Shown: positions 24,707 through 34,697 of the stretch, piece by piece
How the letters are laid out: each line of letters starts with the position of its first letter
How positions within the stretch are numbered: the stretch's first letter is position 1
From: Acidovorax kalamii
Lineage (GTDB): Bacteria > Pseudomonadota > Gammaproteobacteria > Burkholderiales > Burkholderiaceae_C
Length of the DNA stretch: 64,000 nt
Assembly (NCBI RefSeq): GCF_002245625.1
Contig: NZ_NOIG01000004.1
Coordinates: forward strand, 558,001-622,000
Reading direction: 5' to 3'
Notes under the pieces: generated by a model
Told to the model about the DNA's origin: nothing
What the model saw: the letters and a program-made list of their open reading frames with translations, nothing else
Database searches by the model: none
Position numbers and translations under genes: made by a program

Positions 24707-26124
24707 GGTGCGGCCTCCCAGCGGAAGGCCTTGAGGTAGTGGCCGGCCAGCTTCATGCCGTTGTCAAACGCAACGCCCTGCACATCCAGGCGGCCCAGCA
24801 CGCCCTGCGTGGGCTGGTTCACCGAGGTCACCAGCACCGTCATGTTGTACAGGCCGGTCAGCTTGCGGTAGGCCGACAGGCACACCACGGCCCGCAGCGG
24901 CAGGCTGCCGGGGTCCACAAAACGCTCGGTGCACTCGGCCGCCGTCTGGTGGCGGTTGCCGCGTGTGGGCAACTGCTCGTTGGCAAAACTTTGCGAATAC
25001 ATGCGCGCAAACCGCGCGGCGCCCAGCGTGGGCGCGTTGTAGGCCTCGTACGACAGGCGCACCGCGCCGGTGTTGAAGTCGCCCGCCACCACATCGCTGT
25101 CGGCACGGCACTGCGTGCGCTCCAGGTTCAGGCCGGGGAAGGACGGGTCGCGCCCCGAGCCCCAGCACCGCGCCAGCGCGTCGTCGGGCACGGGCACACG
25201 GTAGCTGCCGTGGCGCTGCTCGCGCAGCGGCGTTTTCAAAAACCGGTCGGTCAGCACCTGCTGGTGCTCCACCAGCTGCCGCGTCACTTCGCCATATGCG
25301 GCCTGGGTGATGGGCTGGGCGTTGGCCGCGCGCTGCACCAGCGCCTGCGCAAACTCGGCCGGGATCAAAAAGCTCACCTGCTCGCCATCCAGCCGCTTGG
25401 CCACATTCACGCCCAGCACGCGGCCTGCGTCGTCCACCGCCGGGCCGCCGCTCATGCCGGGGTTGAGCGTGCCGCCAAAAAAGATGCGCGGGTAAAAGCT
25501 GCGCTTGACGAGCCCGTTGTACGTGCCCTCGGTCACGGCAAAGCCGATATCGAGCGGGTTGCCCAGCGAGTAAATGCGCTCGCCCTGCGCCAGCGCCTCG
25601 TCGGCGGGCCGAAAGCCCAGCACCGGCGCAGCGGCCGTGCGGCCCTTGGCGCGCAGCACGGCCAGGTCGCGCTGCACGTCAAACGCCAGCAGCTCCACCT
25701 CGCCCTCTTGGCCTTCCATCGTCACGTACACGCCCCGGTAGCGTTCGGGCTCCAGCGCCAGCTGGCTGGCCACATGGAAGTTGGTCACGATCAGCCCATC
25801 GGCCGACACAAAAAAGCCCGAGCCAATCGACGCCTGCGTGCCCGCGTTGCGCAGCAGCGTGCGGATCTGCACCAGCTTGTCGCGCGACAGCTCGTAAATG
25901 CGCCGCGCATCGCGCGAGAGCAGGGCGGCATCGGTCGCTGTGGGGGCGGCGGCTGCAGATGTCTGCGCTGCGCCATCCACCGGGCTGCTACCCGCCGGGC
26001 GTGGGGCCGGGGTGGATGCGGTGGCGGTTGAAGGGGCGTTCTGTGCATGGGCCGCCAGGGCGCAAACCAGCAGAACCAGGGACGAGGTGGCCAGCCGCAA
26101 GGGCCGGATCAGGGGGAAGGGCAT
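24703..26124 (-). CDS. Trypsin-like (S1C) serine protease, secreted
   Basis: A 473-residue protein with a signal peptide (residues 1-27, AAHA), a Pro/Ala-rich linker and a trypsin-fold domain with an intact triad: His117 (VTNFHVAS), Asp153 (DVQRDLAVL) and Ser225 (NPGMSGGPAV). The C-terminal 200 residues hold no PDZ motif that I recognise, unlike DegP. It should act in the periplasm. The FHA membrane protein follows with a 4-base overlap (ATGA). The gene diverges from an M14 peptidase across about 80 bases. Confidence 0.85.
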   Translation of the reverse strand: MPFPLIRPLRLATSSLVLLVCALAAHAQNAPSTATASTPAPRPAGSSPVDGAAQTSAAAAPTATDAALLSRDARRIYELSRDKLVQIRTLLRNAGTQASIGSGFFVSADGLIVTNFHVASQLALEPERYRGVYVTMEGQEGEVELLAFDVQRDLAVLRAKGRTAAAPVLGFRPADEALAQGERIYSLGNPLDIGFAVTEGTYNGLVKRSFYPRIFFGGTLNPGMSGGPAVDDAGRVLGVNVAKRLDGEQVSFLIPAEFAQALVQRAANAQPITQAAYGEVTRQLVEHQQVLTDRFLKTPLREQRHGSYRVPVPDDALARCWGSGRDPSFPGLNLERTQCRADSDVVAGDFNTGAVRLSYEAYNAPTLGAARFARMYSQSFANEQLPTRGNRHQTAAECTERFVDPGSLPLRAVVCLSAYRKLTGLYNMTVLVTSVNQPTQGVLGRLDVQGVAFDNGMKLAGHYLKAFRWEAAP

Positions 26125-26202
26125 CGCGGTATTCTATGAACGCTCTGCGACCTGCCCGGGCCCTGTCGGCCACGGGTTCTTCTCATACCTGCCCACACAC
26201 CC

Positions 26203-27147
26203 ATGCAACCCACTCCCTCCTACCCCATCGGCACGCCCGGCCAACCCTGGGGCGACGCCGAACGCGACCAGTGGCGCGCGCGCCAGGTGCGCCAGCGCAG
26301 CCATGCCGAAGACGTGCTGCGCGCCATCGACGCCCTGCGCAGCCAGTGGGATGTGCTGCCCTACGGCGAGGTGGCCTATGCCAACACCCATCACGCGCCC
26401 GAGCACTTCCCCCTGCAGGCCCTGCGCAGCCACCCCTGGCAGCCCGGCCTGCCCAGCGTGCTCGTGACGGGTGGCGTGCACGGCTACGAAACCAGCGGGG
26501 TGCACGGCGCGCTGCGCTTTGCACAACAGCATGCGGCCGAGTTTGCGGGCCGCGCCAACCTGCTGGTGGTGCCCTGCGTCAGCCCCTGGGCGTATGAGCG
26601 CATTCAGCGCTGGAACTTCGACGCCATCGACCCCAACCGCGCGTTCAAGGAAGGCTCGCCCGCACAGGAATCCGCCGCCCTCATGCAACTGGTGGCACAG
26701 CACCAGGCCCAATACGGCCCATTCGCCGCCCACATCGACCTGCACGAAACCACCGACACCGACGAATCCGAATACCGCCCCGCCGTGGCCGCGCGCGACG
26801 GCAAGGTGTTCGAGCCCGGCAGCATCCCCGACGGCTTCTACCTGGTGGACGACACCGAGAACCCGCAGCCCGCCTTCCAGCAATCCATCATCGACGCCGT
26901 GGGCCGCGTCACGCACATCGCGCCTGCCGACGACAAGAACGAAATCATCGGCTCGCCCGTGGTGGCCCCGGGCGTGATCCGCTACCAGCTCAAGGCCTGG
27001 GGCCTTTGCGCCAGCGTGAGCGGCGCGCGCTACACCACCACCACCGAGGTCTACCCCGACAGCCCCCGCGCCACACCCGAGCAGTGCATCGCCGCACAGG
27101 TGGCGGCGGTGTGTGCGGCGGTGGAGTTTGTGTGTGGGGCGCAGTAA
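26203..27147 (+). CDS. M14-family metallocarboxypeptidase
   Basis: A 314-residue zinc carboxypeptidase-like protein. VTGGVHGYETSG gives the H93-x-x-E96 zinc pair, the third histidine is 177 or 181 in HIDLHETTD, and NFDAIDPNRAF contains the substrate-carboxylate Asn-Arg pair seen in M14 enzymes. No signal peptide is seen, so it is probably cytoplasmic and acts on peptides or acyl-amino acids. The general acid glutamate near the C-terminus is probably in TTTEVYPD. ATG 26203 has no strong ribosome site. Confidence 0.82.
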   Translation: MQPTPSYPIGTPGQPWGDAERDQWRARQVRQRSHAEDVLRAIDALRSQWDVLPYGEVAYANTHHAPEHFPLQALRSHPWQPGLPSVLVTGGVHGYETSGVHGALRFAQQHAAEFAGRANLLVVPCVSPWAYERIQRWNFDAIDPNRAFKEGSPAQESAALMQLVAQHQAQYGPFAAHIDLHETTDTDESEYRPAVAARDGKVFEPGSIPDGFYLVDDTENPQPAFQQSIIDAVGRVTHIAPADDKNEIIGSPVVAPGVIRYQLKAWGLCASVSGARYTTTTEVYPDSPRATPEQCIAAQVAAVCAAVEFVCGAQ

Positions 27148-27158
27148 ACCTGAAATTC

Positions 27159-27225
27159 TTTGAGTCAAATTGGCTTCTACCGCCTGATGGATAAGCACTG
27201 ATAGCTATAAAAATTGAAGCAATAA
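27159..27225 (+). repeat. Dispersed intergenic repeat, copy 6
   Basis: TTTGAGTCAAATTGGCTTCT, ACCGCCTGATGGATAAGCAC, TGATAGCTATAAAAATTGAA. Same order of elements as copy 1, with CACTG in place of CGCTG in the core. It fills most of the gap between the M14 gene and the next gene. Confidence 0.65.
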
Positions 27226-27274
27226 AGCGCTAGAGCCCAAGCCCACCAACCACCCGCATTGAAAGGAACTGACT

Positions 27275-28396
27275 GTGGACCTGCCCCAGATGCTGGACAC
27301 CTTCGCCCGCATGCCCGCCGCCGAGCAGCAGGCCTGGTGGCGCATGGCCGCCGGGCTGCTGGCCGTGGTGGTGGCCCTGCTGTGGCTGGAGAGCCGCTAC
27401 TTCAAACCCAGCCGCCGCGTGGGCAGCTGGCTGGCGGTGCGCCTGGTGTCGGTGCTGGCCGCGCTGCTGGCGGTAGCGGCCGTGCTGCTGCCCGCGCGCG
27501 CCGTCGGTGGGCCCGCCGCGCTGGGTGTGTTTGTGCTGTCGCTCTACACCCTGGGCCCTGTGGTGTGGTTTGGCGGCCATGTGCTGGCCGGGCGCTGGGT
27601 GCGGCCCGCACTCTCGCGCGCCGAAAGCCTGGTGCTGGGCCTCACCGGCCTGGCCATTGCCGCCGTGCCCGTCTACGCCAGCCTGCTGGCGCAAAGTGCC
27701 CTGCAAACCGCCGCACGCGACGTGGCCCAGCGCCGCGAGCTGCCCGCCAGCAACCCCCCGCTGGCCCACACCGTGCAGCCCGTGCAGCGCTACCACCTGC
27801 CCGGCGTGGGGCTCATCTACACCCAGTCACTGCTGGGCACCCCCGACACCCGCCTGCTGCGCGTGGAGCAACGCCACGGCGGCGGCCAATGGCCCGCCCA
27901 CCCCCACCCCGTGGCCCACCCCAGCTACTGCACCCACGGCAACAACGTGCACCTGATGTGGTCCGCCCAGGAACCCCCACCCTACCTGCGCCTGCACTGG
28001 GCACAGAGCAACGGCGCACCCACTAAGGCCGAGTTCACGCCCCAGCTGGCGTTCGACCCGGCCACCCCCGTACCCGACTTCCCCCTCACCCTGCGCCCCG
28101 ACGGCGCCGACCCCGCCGCCCCCATCGCGCGTGAGAGGGCGTACCTAGTGCTGGTGAAAGAAGGGCAGGCGGCGCAGCCACAGCAAGCGCCGATGCAGCA
28201 ACCGCCGCAGACCTACACCCAGATGCTGGGCAGCCCGCCCGAAGCAGGCGAGGTGCGCACGACCGATTGCGTGATGGCGGGTTTCCAGCTCAGCCCCACC
28301 GTGGCCAAACAAGGCTGGCAGGTGCAGGCCATGGGGCTGGTGTTTCAGCTCTCAATAGGCGGGCAGCCGTTGCGGGCGTTAGTGGAGCGGAAATAG
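27275..28396 (+). CDS. Hypothetical membrane protein
   Basis: A 373-residue protein that I do not assign to a family. The first half carries about four membrane helices (AAGLLAVVVALLWL near residues 26-39, LVSVLAALLAVAAVLL, ALGVFVLSLYTLGPVVWF, VLGLTGLAIAAVPVYAS). The second half, from about 150, is soluble, Pro/His-rich and probably on one face of the membrane, and contains single Cys residues in PSYCTHG and TTDCVMAG that might pair in the periplasm. GTG start at 27275, with AAAGGAACT a few bases upstream. Confidence 0.72.
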   Translation: MDLPQMLDTFARMPAAEQQAWWRMAAGLLAVVVALLWLESRYFKPSRRVGSWLAVRLVSVLAALLAVAAVLLPARAVGGPAALGVFVLSLYTLGPVVWFGGHVLAGRWVRPALSRAESLVLGLTGLAIAAVPVYASLLAQSALQTAARDVAQRRELPASNPPLAHTVQPVQRYHLPGVGLIYTQSLLGTPDTRLLRVEQRHGGGQWPAHPHPVAHPSYCTHGNNVHLMWSAQEPPPYLRLHWAQSNGAPTKAEFTPQLAFDPATPVPDFPLTLRPDGADPAAPIARERAYLVLVKEGQAAQPQQAPMQQPPQTYTQMLGSPPEAGEVRTTDCVMAGFQLSPTVAKQGWQVQAMGLVFQLSIGGQPLRALVERK

Positions 28397-28398
28397 AG

Positions 28399-28452
28399 GC
28401 GAAATGGGCCGTTTCCGCCTGATGGTATTGCCTTTTTTGCTATCAAATTGAA
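28399..28452 (+). repeat. Dispersed intergenic repeat, copy 7 (diverged)
   Basis: GCGAAATGGGCCGTTTCCGC, CTGATGGTATTGCCTTTTTT, GCTATCAAATTGAAAGC. Ends match the family; the AAGCGCTGATAGC core is lost. Confidence 0.5.
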
Positions 28453-28488
28453 AGCGCCAAGGGTTTGGCGAGTAAGTGCAAGTGCCTT

Positions 28489-28806
28489 CTACGGATGGCT
28501 TCCCAAAGCACCCAGCAACCGCGCACTCACCTCGGCCGCATCCAGCGTGGCGAACTGCATGTTGTGTTGATCCGTCAGTGGCCCGTGGCCCGGCTCCATG
28601 CGCCCGGCTGCGTCGTAGCCCATGGCCTTGAACTTCCACACCCCGCCAACCAGCTTGAGCGAACCCACATGCGCGCCATTGGTGGTGTGGACGGACACTG
28701 CGGTGGCGTTGATGGGGAGCAACTGCAGGGGGCCTGCCAGCGGGCCGGGTGGTACGTGGGCGAAGGTGGGGGTGAAGTGGTTTGGCTGGGGTTGGGGCTG
28801 AAGCAT
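28489..28806 (-). CDS. Hypothetical protein
   Basis: A 105-residue protein, not recognised. It begins with a Pro/Gln-rich segment (MLQPQPQPNHFTP) and continues with beta-strand-like stretches (ATAVSVHTTNGAHVG, LKLVGGVWKFKAMGYDAAG). No signal peptide or membrane helix. Its coding bias matches its neighbours, and no competing frame looks better. It may be a native small protein of the genus. A dyad GCGCCCAG...CTGGGCGC lies about 80 bases upstream (28885-28909). The 200 bases between this gene and the next one hold no convincing gene. Confidence 0.5.
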   Translation of the reverse strand: MLQPQPQPNHFTPTFAHVPPGPLAGPLQLLPINATAVSVHTTNGAHVGSLKLVGGVWKFKAMGYDAAGRMEPGHGPLTDQHNMQFATLDAAEVSARLLGALGSHP

Positions 28807-29009
28807 GGCGGTGTTTGTATCTCAAAAGCCCGGCGCCCACTGCCCAGCGCCAAGCGGGCCCTGGGCCCTGCCGCACAAGATGACGCGCCCAGTCGGTATC
28901 GCTGGGCGCAGACGAGGCATGGGGGCTGCTGATGGCCCGTTGGGCGGGCGGGATGAACTGGCGGTTTCCATGCGCTTGGCGATCCTGTTGTCCGCCTGCG
29001 CCGCCACCT

Positions 29010-29312
29010 TCAGGGCTTCACATGCAGCGACACCTCGCCCGACCACGGCTCGGTGAGTCCACGGCCACCGCCAAGGTCTTCCAGCAAGGGGCGCAATTTG
29101 TCCAGATTGGCAACCATCGCGGGGCGGGCGTTTGCCATCGCCTCCAGGCTGTCCCACTCACCCACAACAACAAAGCTGCGTTCGCCCGAACGGATCAGCC
29201 AGAAGTTGCGCCCCCCGGGCATGGAGCGGATGTCCATCTCCTGGTGCAGGCGGACATAGTCGTCCTCTTTGCCCGGTTTCACACGCATGTGCACGACGTT
29301 CATTGCAGTCAT
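29010..29312 (-). CDS. Antibiotic biosynthesis monooxygenase (ABM) domain protein
   Basis: A 100-residue dimeric alpha+beta-barrel protein: MNVVHMRVKPGKEDDYVRLHQEM, then RNFWLIRSGERSFVVVGEWDSLEAMANARPAM. The V-x-x-W-x-S/D-x-x-A pattern is the ABM signature, shared with quinol monooxygenases such as YgiN and with haem-degrading IsdG-like proteins; the exact reaction is open. ATG 29312 follows AAGGAGTGGGCC, an excellent ribosome site, so the longer frame to 29468 is rejected. Confidence 0.8.
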   Translation of the reverse strand: MTAMNVVHMRVKPGKEDDYVRLHQEMDIRSMPGGRNFWLIRSGERSFVVVGEWDSLEAMANARPAMVANLDKLRPLLEDLGGGRGLTEPWSGEVSLHVKP

Positions 29313-29395
29313 GGCCCACTCCTTGTGATGGTGGTCGGGCCATGCTAGCACTGCGCCCTCGCCGTGCACAGGGCACTTGCTGCTAGGCGCGCTAG

Positions 29396-29740
29396 CTAGC
29401 CAAGTTCGTCGAGAAGAGCCTGCACGGCATCCCGCAGCGCGGGCAGTGCGGTTTGAGTGATGTTCCACACAGTGCTGACATTCACCGTCGCATAACCGTG
29501 AATGAGCTGGTTGCGGAACGCCACGATCTGCGCCAGGTCAGGAATGCGGGCGGCCATGGCCGTATCTAGCTTGGACAGTTGGTTGAGCGCTTCCCCAATG
29601 ATTTCAAACTTGCGCTCCACAGCCGCTTGCGCCATTGCATTGGCTGCATAGGCCGCTGCGTCCATGCCCGTGGTGAACGACTGGATCGCCAGCGCCGCCT
29701 CGCGCACGTCCCACAAAAAAGCACGCGGGTCACGCTGCAT
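29396..29740 (-). CDS. hepT: HepT-like toxin (DUF86 / HEPN)
   Basis: A 114-residue HEPN-fold protein. ERKFEIIGEALNQLSKL is the conserved helix of HepT, and FRNQLIHGYATVN supplies the R-x4-H-x-Y active motif (Arg76, His81, Tyr83). HepT is either an RNase toxin or a toxin neutralised by adenylylation of the motif tyrosine by its partner MntA. Its start overlaps the MntA stop by 11 bases, which is the usual arrangement. Start ATG 29740 (MQRDPRAFLWDV). Confidence 0.87.
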   Translation of the reverse strand: MQRDPRAFLWDVREAALAIQSFTTGMDAAAYAANAMAQAAVERKFEIIGEALNQLSKLDTAMAARIPDLAQIVAFRNQLIHGYATVNVSTVWNITQTALPALRDAVQALLDELG

Positions 29741-30038
29741 AAACGGCCTCGCGGTGGCGGTTGATGTTGTCCAGCACATAGGGGTTGCGCACCGCGCCGG
29801 GCTCCACCAGGTCTACGCCTCGGCCTAGCAGGGCTTCCAGATCGGCTTTGGCACCAAAAATCGTGTGGAGCCCAGGGTCAACGTCCGGCGCAAACTCCAC
29901 CAGAAAGTCGGCGTCGCTGCGGTCTGGGTCAAAGTCTGTGGCCCGGGCAGCCGAGCCAAACACCTCCAGTCGCCGGATGCCGTAGCGCTGGCAGATGGCG
30001 GCAATACCGGAGCGGTGTTGGGCGATGGCGGGGTGCAT
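29730..30038 (-). CDS. mntA: MntA-like nucleotidyltransferase antitoxin
   Basis: A 102-residue minimal nucleotidyltransferase. FGSAARATDFDPDRSDADFLVEF carries the GS loop (Gly28, Ser29) and the metal pair Asp42-x-Asp44. In known HepT/MntA pairs the MntA protein transfers AMP to the toxin's tyrosine and silences it. Gene order mntA-hepT with an 11-base overlap is typical. A small gene lies 17 bases upstream on the same strand, so a larger operon is possible. Confidence 0.87.
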   Translation of the reverse strand: MHPAIAQHRSGIAAICQRYGIRRLEVFGSAARATDFDPDRSDADFLVEFAPDVDPGLHTIFGAKADLEALLGRGVDLVEPGAVRNPYVLDNINRHREAVYAA

Positions 30039-30055
30039 TGGGCGGTGTCAATCAA

Positions 30056-30280
30056 TCAGGCGCTGGTCTTGGAGCTTGAAGGCGGGGATTGCTCGCTGCG
30101 CTTGCGCAAATACTCCTGTGGACTCTCATGCATCACTTTGCCGTTTTCCTCTACCACCATGTAGGTGTTGGCGCGCCGCGCCTCTTCGGCTGCACGCAAC
30201 CCGGCGCGTAATAGCGCCGCCAATGCTGCTTGAGCTGGGTCAACGCTGAAGGCGGAACGGATTTTTACTACTTGGCTCAT
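30056..30280 (-). CDS. Hypothetical small protein in the HepT/MntA operon
   Basis: A 74-residue protein, not recognised. MSQVVKIRSAFSVDPAQAALAALLRAGLRAAEEARRAN is likely helical, then a strand NTYMVVEENGKVMHESPQEYLRKR and a Ser-rich tail. The order helix-then-strand, the small size and the position make an antitoxin-like or DNA-binding role possible, but no motif proves it. It begins 6 bases after the stop of the AT-rich ATPase gene and ends 17 bases before mntA, so all four genes can be one transcript. Confidence 0.55.
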   Translation of the reverse strand: MSQVVKIRSAFSVDPAQAALAALLRAGLRAAEEARRANTYMVVEENGKVMHESPQEYLRKRSEQSPPSSSKTSA

Positions 30281-30286
30281 GATTAC

Positions 30287-31588
30287 CTAGGTGATTATAG
30301 ATGCCCAGTGCATTAACCATCCTTTTCCAGTCACGGTAATGGTGCGGCGACGTTGATCTGTTTCGTCTCTCGTGGCCTCAACTAAACCGAAATCTTCTAG
30401 GCTCTTAACATGTGGTCTCAGGGCTGGAATACTATTGAATCCTAGTGCGGAAAAATCACTTGGATTGAATTCTCCCGACATGTTGAGGATTACATTTCGC
30501 AATAGTTCCAGTGCCTTTTTCCCAACATGTGTTTCGAGGCTGCTTTTTGTGGCTAATGCATTTGACCGCAACCAAGTTTCGAAACGTTGCTTCTTGGCTT
30601 CGTCATCTTCTGGATAGTTACCCTGTTCCGCAACGTGAAGGCAATACGCCTGAGCCGAGGCAAGCGCTTGTCGAAGATTTTCGCCAAGAATCATGTAAAG
30701 GTTGTGGAAATCGTCGGCGAGTAGTGGTAGATATTGATTTCTGCTCGTGTGGTCTTTGAATGTTGATACGCGAGCATCAAAAACTGCTTGGGCCTGTTGG
30801 AGTCGTAGTCGCTTTACTGTAATCGGTTGGCCTAAATAGCCAACAAGCCGAGGTGATTCTACTACGCTATGAATTATTCCATGTGCACCGCAAAGTACCC
30901 ATCGGATCCCGCAGATGGTAAAAAGTGTATCCCTCAGCGACTCTATCGTTTTTCTGGCGGCCTCTGATGTTTCGAGTAATTCCAAATTATCAATGACACA
31001 AATGACACCTCCTGTTGTTCTGTCAGGAAATACCGTTTCAAGCCATTGGGTAATAAGTTTGGTGAAGCCGCTATCTCGAAATCCCTGTGACTCATTTGGT
31101 TGCGAGGAGCCGCCAAGTCCAAAACCTAATATTTGCCCTTCAACTTGCGAAAGCATCGGGTTATTGAGCCAACTATCTATGCCCTTTAATGAGGACATCG
31201 AGCCACGAGATTTGTAGAAAGCTGCCTTTTCAATTAATGTCTGTGCTACTTCCGTAAGAATGTGGAATCGTAGTTCTTCGGGTGACTGCTTGGTTGAAAT
31301 CTGAAATGGCTTCCTGCATAGCAGTAATAGCGGATTTGCGTTCGAATCACTGGCGAAATCTTGTTCGGCGCGGAACGCTGCAACATTTGCAAGACTTGTC
31401 TTTCCCACGCCGACTGGACCATCAAGGCAAATTGCTTCGCCTCCAGATTTTAGTCGAAAAAGAACCGAATTCAACTCGACATCTCTGCCGATTAATAGTT
31501 GACTTCCAAATGCATCACCACTAAGTGGCATCGGCGAAAAGGGGTTGTCTAAAAAACCCCATTGTTTGTAGAAGCCCGCATTCGCCAT
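30287..31588 (-). CDS. AT-rich P-loop ATPase of unknown function (possible defence gene)
   Basis: A 433-residue ATPase. Walker A is GPVGVGKTS at residues 57-65, Walker B is GVICVIDN at about 194-201, and GIRWVLCGAHG resembles a sensor-1 strand. The start FYKQWGFLDNPFSPMPLSGD is like ExeA/ORC-type AAA proteins. The C-terminal 80 residues look like a winged helix (NPSDFSALGFNSIPALRPHVKSLEDFGLVEATRD). Codon use is AT-rich (I, N, K, F), unlike every other gene here, so it was acquired recently. It heads a co-directional cluster with MntA/HepT. Role unknown; defence or regulation is inference. Confidence 0.75.
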   Translation of the reverse strand: MANAGFYKQWGFLDNPFSPMPLSGDAFGSQLLIGRDVELNSVLFRLKSGGEAICLDGPVGVGKTSLANVAAFRAEQDFASDSNANPLLLLCRKPFQISTKQSPEELRFHILTEVAQTLIEKAAFYKSRGSMSSLKGIDSWLNNPMLSQVEGQILGFGLGGSSQPNESQGFRDSGFTKLITQWLETVFPDRTTGGVICVIDNLELLETSEAARKTIESLRDTLFTICGIRWVLCGAHGIIHSVVESPRLVGYLGQPITVKRLRLQQAQAVFDARVSTFKDHTSRNQYLPLLADDFHNLYMILGENLRQALASAQAYCLHVAEQGNYPEDDEAKKQRFETWLRSNALATKSSLETHVGKKALELLRNVILNMSGEFNPSDFSALGFNSIPALRPHVKSLEDFGLVEATRDETDQRRRTITVTGKGWLMHWASIIT

Positions 31589-31608
31589 TTTATTTCCTTG
31601 GTTTTATT

Positions 31609-31637
31609 TTTATATTTATCTGGTTGGGTCGTTTGAA
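31609..31637 (-). promoter_or_regulatory. Predicted promoter of the AT-rich ATPase gene
   Basis: TTCAAA (31637-31632) and TATAAA (31614-31609), 17 bases apart, with AAGGAAATAAA as the ribosome site before the ATG at 31588. The interval is very AT-rich against the flanking glnS gene. Confidence 0.55.
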
Positions 31638-31651
31638 TGGTAAATCTTGAG

Positions 31652-33490
<1,839 letters not shown>

Positions 33491-33663
33491 CCAGCCATTT
33501 TAGGCGGCGGTTTCGTGACGGTTTACGCATTAAAACAAGCGCGTGTACGTTCAGACACAACGTAAAGACGCTTTTATGCCATCCTTTTGGCTACTTGGTG
33601 CGTTGTGTACCGGTGAGGGCCCTTGCCACCTGGCGGCGGGCTTTCATTTACCAGGAGATTTCC

Positions 33664-34005
33664 ATGACGAAAACCCGTTCTCTTTATGCCATGGCCGCTT
33701 CGGCTGGCGTGGCCCTGGCTTTGCTGGCCGGTGCTGGCGCCGCCCAGGCCCGTGACGTCAATTGGTCGGTTGGCGTTGGCGTGCCCGGCGTGGTGATCGG
33801 TGCCAGCAATGGCTACTACGCCCCCGCCCCGGTCTACGTGGCGCCGCCCCCACCGGTGTATTACGCGCCGCCCCGGCCCGTGTATTACAGCGCCCCGCCC
33901 GCCTATTACGCCCCCCCACCGGTGGTGTATTACGGCCATGGCTACCGGCACCATCGCCATCACCGCCACCATGGTCACGGCCACGGTCGCCACTGGGACC
34001 GTTGA
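33664..34005 (+). CDS. Secreted His/Tyr/Pro-rich repeat protein
   Basis: A 113-residue protein. Residues 1-30 are a signal peptide (LYAMAASAGVALALLAGAGAAQA). A short beta-like segment is followed by repeats of the type VYVAPPPPVYYAPP-RPVYYSAPPAYY (about residues 57-85) and a histidine-rich tail (HGYRHHRHHRHHGHGHGRH). Small PXPV-repeat proteins of this kind are common in Burkholderiales and unstudied; the His tail may bind metal. ATG 33664 follows CCAGGAGATTTCC. A strong terminator follows at 34079. Confidence 0.78.
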   Translation: MTKTRSLYAMAASAGVALALLAGAGAAQARDVNWSVGVGVPGVVIGASNGYYAPAPVYVAPPPPVYYAPPRPVYYSAPPAYYAPPPVVYYGHGYRHHRHHRHHGHGHGRHWDR

Positions 34006-34078
34006 TCAGCCTAGGGCGTGCCATCAACCTCTTGGGCGCGAGTCGCTCACAGGCAGCGTTGCACAGGCTGCCTTTTAT

Positions 34079-34106
34079 AGCGGTCCTTCGGGGCCGCTTT
34101 TTTATT
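34079..34106 (+). terminator. Rho-independent terminator with UUCG loop
   Basis: AGCGGTCC-TTCG-GGGCCGCT followed by TTTTT: an 8-bp stem (one G-T pair) with a UUCG tetraloop and a T-run. It would end the transcript of the His/Tyr/Pro-rich protein before aroQ. Confidence 0.85.
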
Positions 34107-34190
34107 GGGGCGGCCCCTGCGCTGGGCGCCGCATAATCCCGCACTCTGGCCTGCCAGCGTGGCAGGCGCATTGCCCCGGAGACCCTGTCT

Positions 34191-34667
34191 GTGACTGCCC
34201 ATAAAACCGTTTTTGTCCTGAATGGCCCCAATCTGAACCTGCTGGGCACGCGAGAGCCCGCCGTCTACGGCGCCCAAACACTGGCCGATGTGGAAAAGCT
34301 CTGTGCCGACGCCTGCCAGCGCCATGGCTATGCGCTGCGTTTTCACCAAAGCAACCACGAGGGCGCGCTGGTGGACTGGATTCATGAGGCAGGCCGCCTG
34401 CACGCGGCGGGCGAGCTGGCTGGGGTGGTGCTGAACGCCGGTGCCTACACCCACACCAGCATTGCGCTGCATGACGCCATCAAGGGCACGGGCATCACCC
34501 TGATCGAGCTGCACATCAGCAATGTGCATGCGCGCGAGGCCTACCGCCACCATTCGTACATGGCCGCCGCCGCCAAGGCGGTGATGTGTGGCTTTGGCGT
34601 GCTGGGCTATGGCCTGGCGATTGACGGCCTGGCACAACTGCTGGCCCAGCAGCAGCCTGCGGCCTGA
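34191..34667 (+). CDS. aroQ: Type II 3-dehydroquinate dehydratase
   Basis: A 158-residue type II dehydroquinase. [21 protein letters not shown] has the catalytic tyrosine 26; the [28 protein letters not shown] and [18 protein letters not shown] segments give the Asn and His residues of the active site. It dehydrates 3-dehydroquinate to 3-dehydroshikimate in the shikimate pathway as a dodecamer. GTG start at 34191 with GGAGA upstream. It is followed closely by arfB. In many relatives aroQ precedes accB-accC; that pair is absent here. Confidence 0.93.
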   Translation: MTAHKTVFVLNGPNLNLLGTREPAVYGAQTLADVEKLCADACQRHGYALRFHQSNHEGALVDWIHEAGRLHAAGELAGVVLNAGAYTHTSIALHDAIKGTGITLIELHISNVHAREAYRHHSYMAAAAKAVMCGFGVLGYGLAIDGLAQLLAQQQPAA

Positions 34668-34697
34668 TGGCCGGGCGCGCGGGCCTTTTCTATTTGT

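Noticed and set aside
28822..29157. A 111-codon minus-strand frame between the unknown gene and the ABM gene
   Set aside because: It overlaps half of the ABM gene on the same strand in another frame, has no ribosome site, and is Arg/Gly/Pro-rich shadow.
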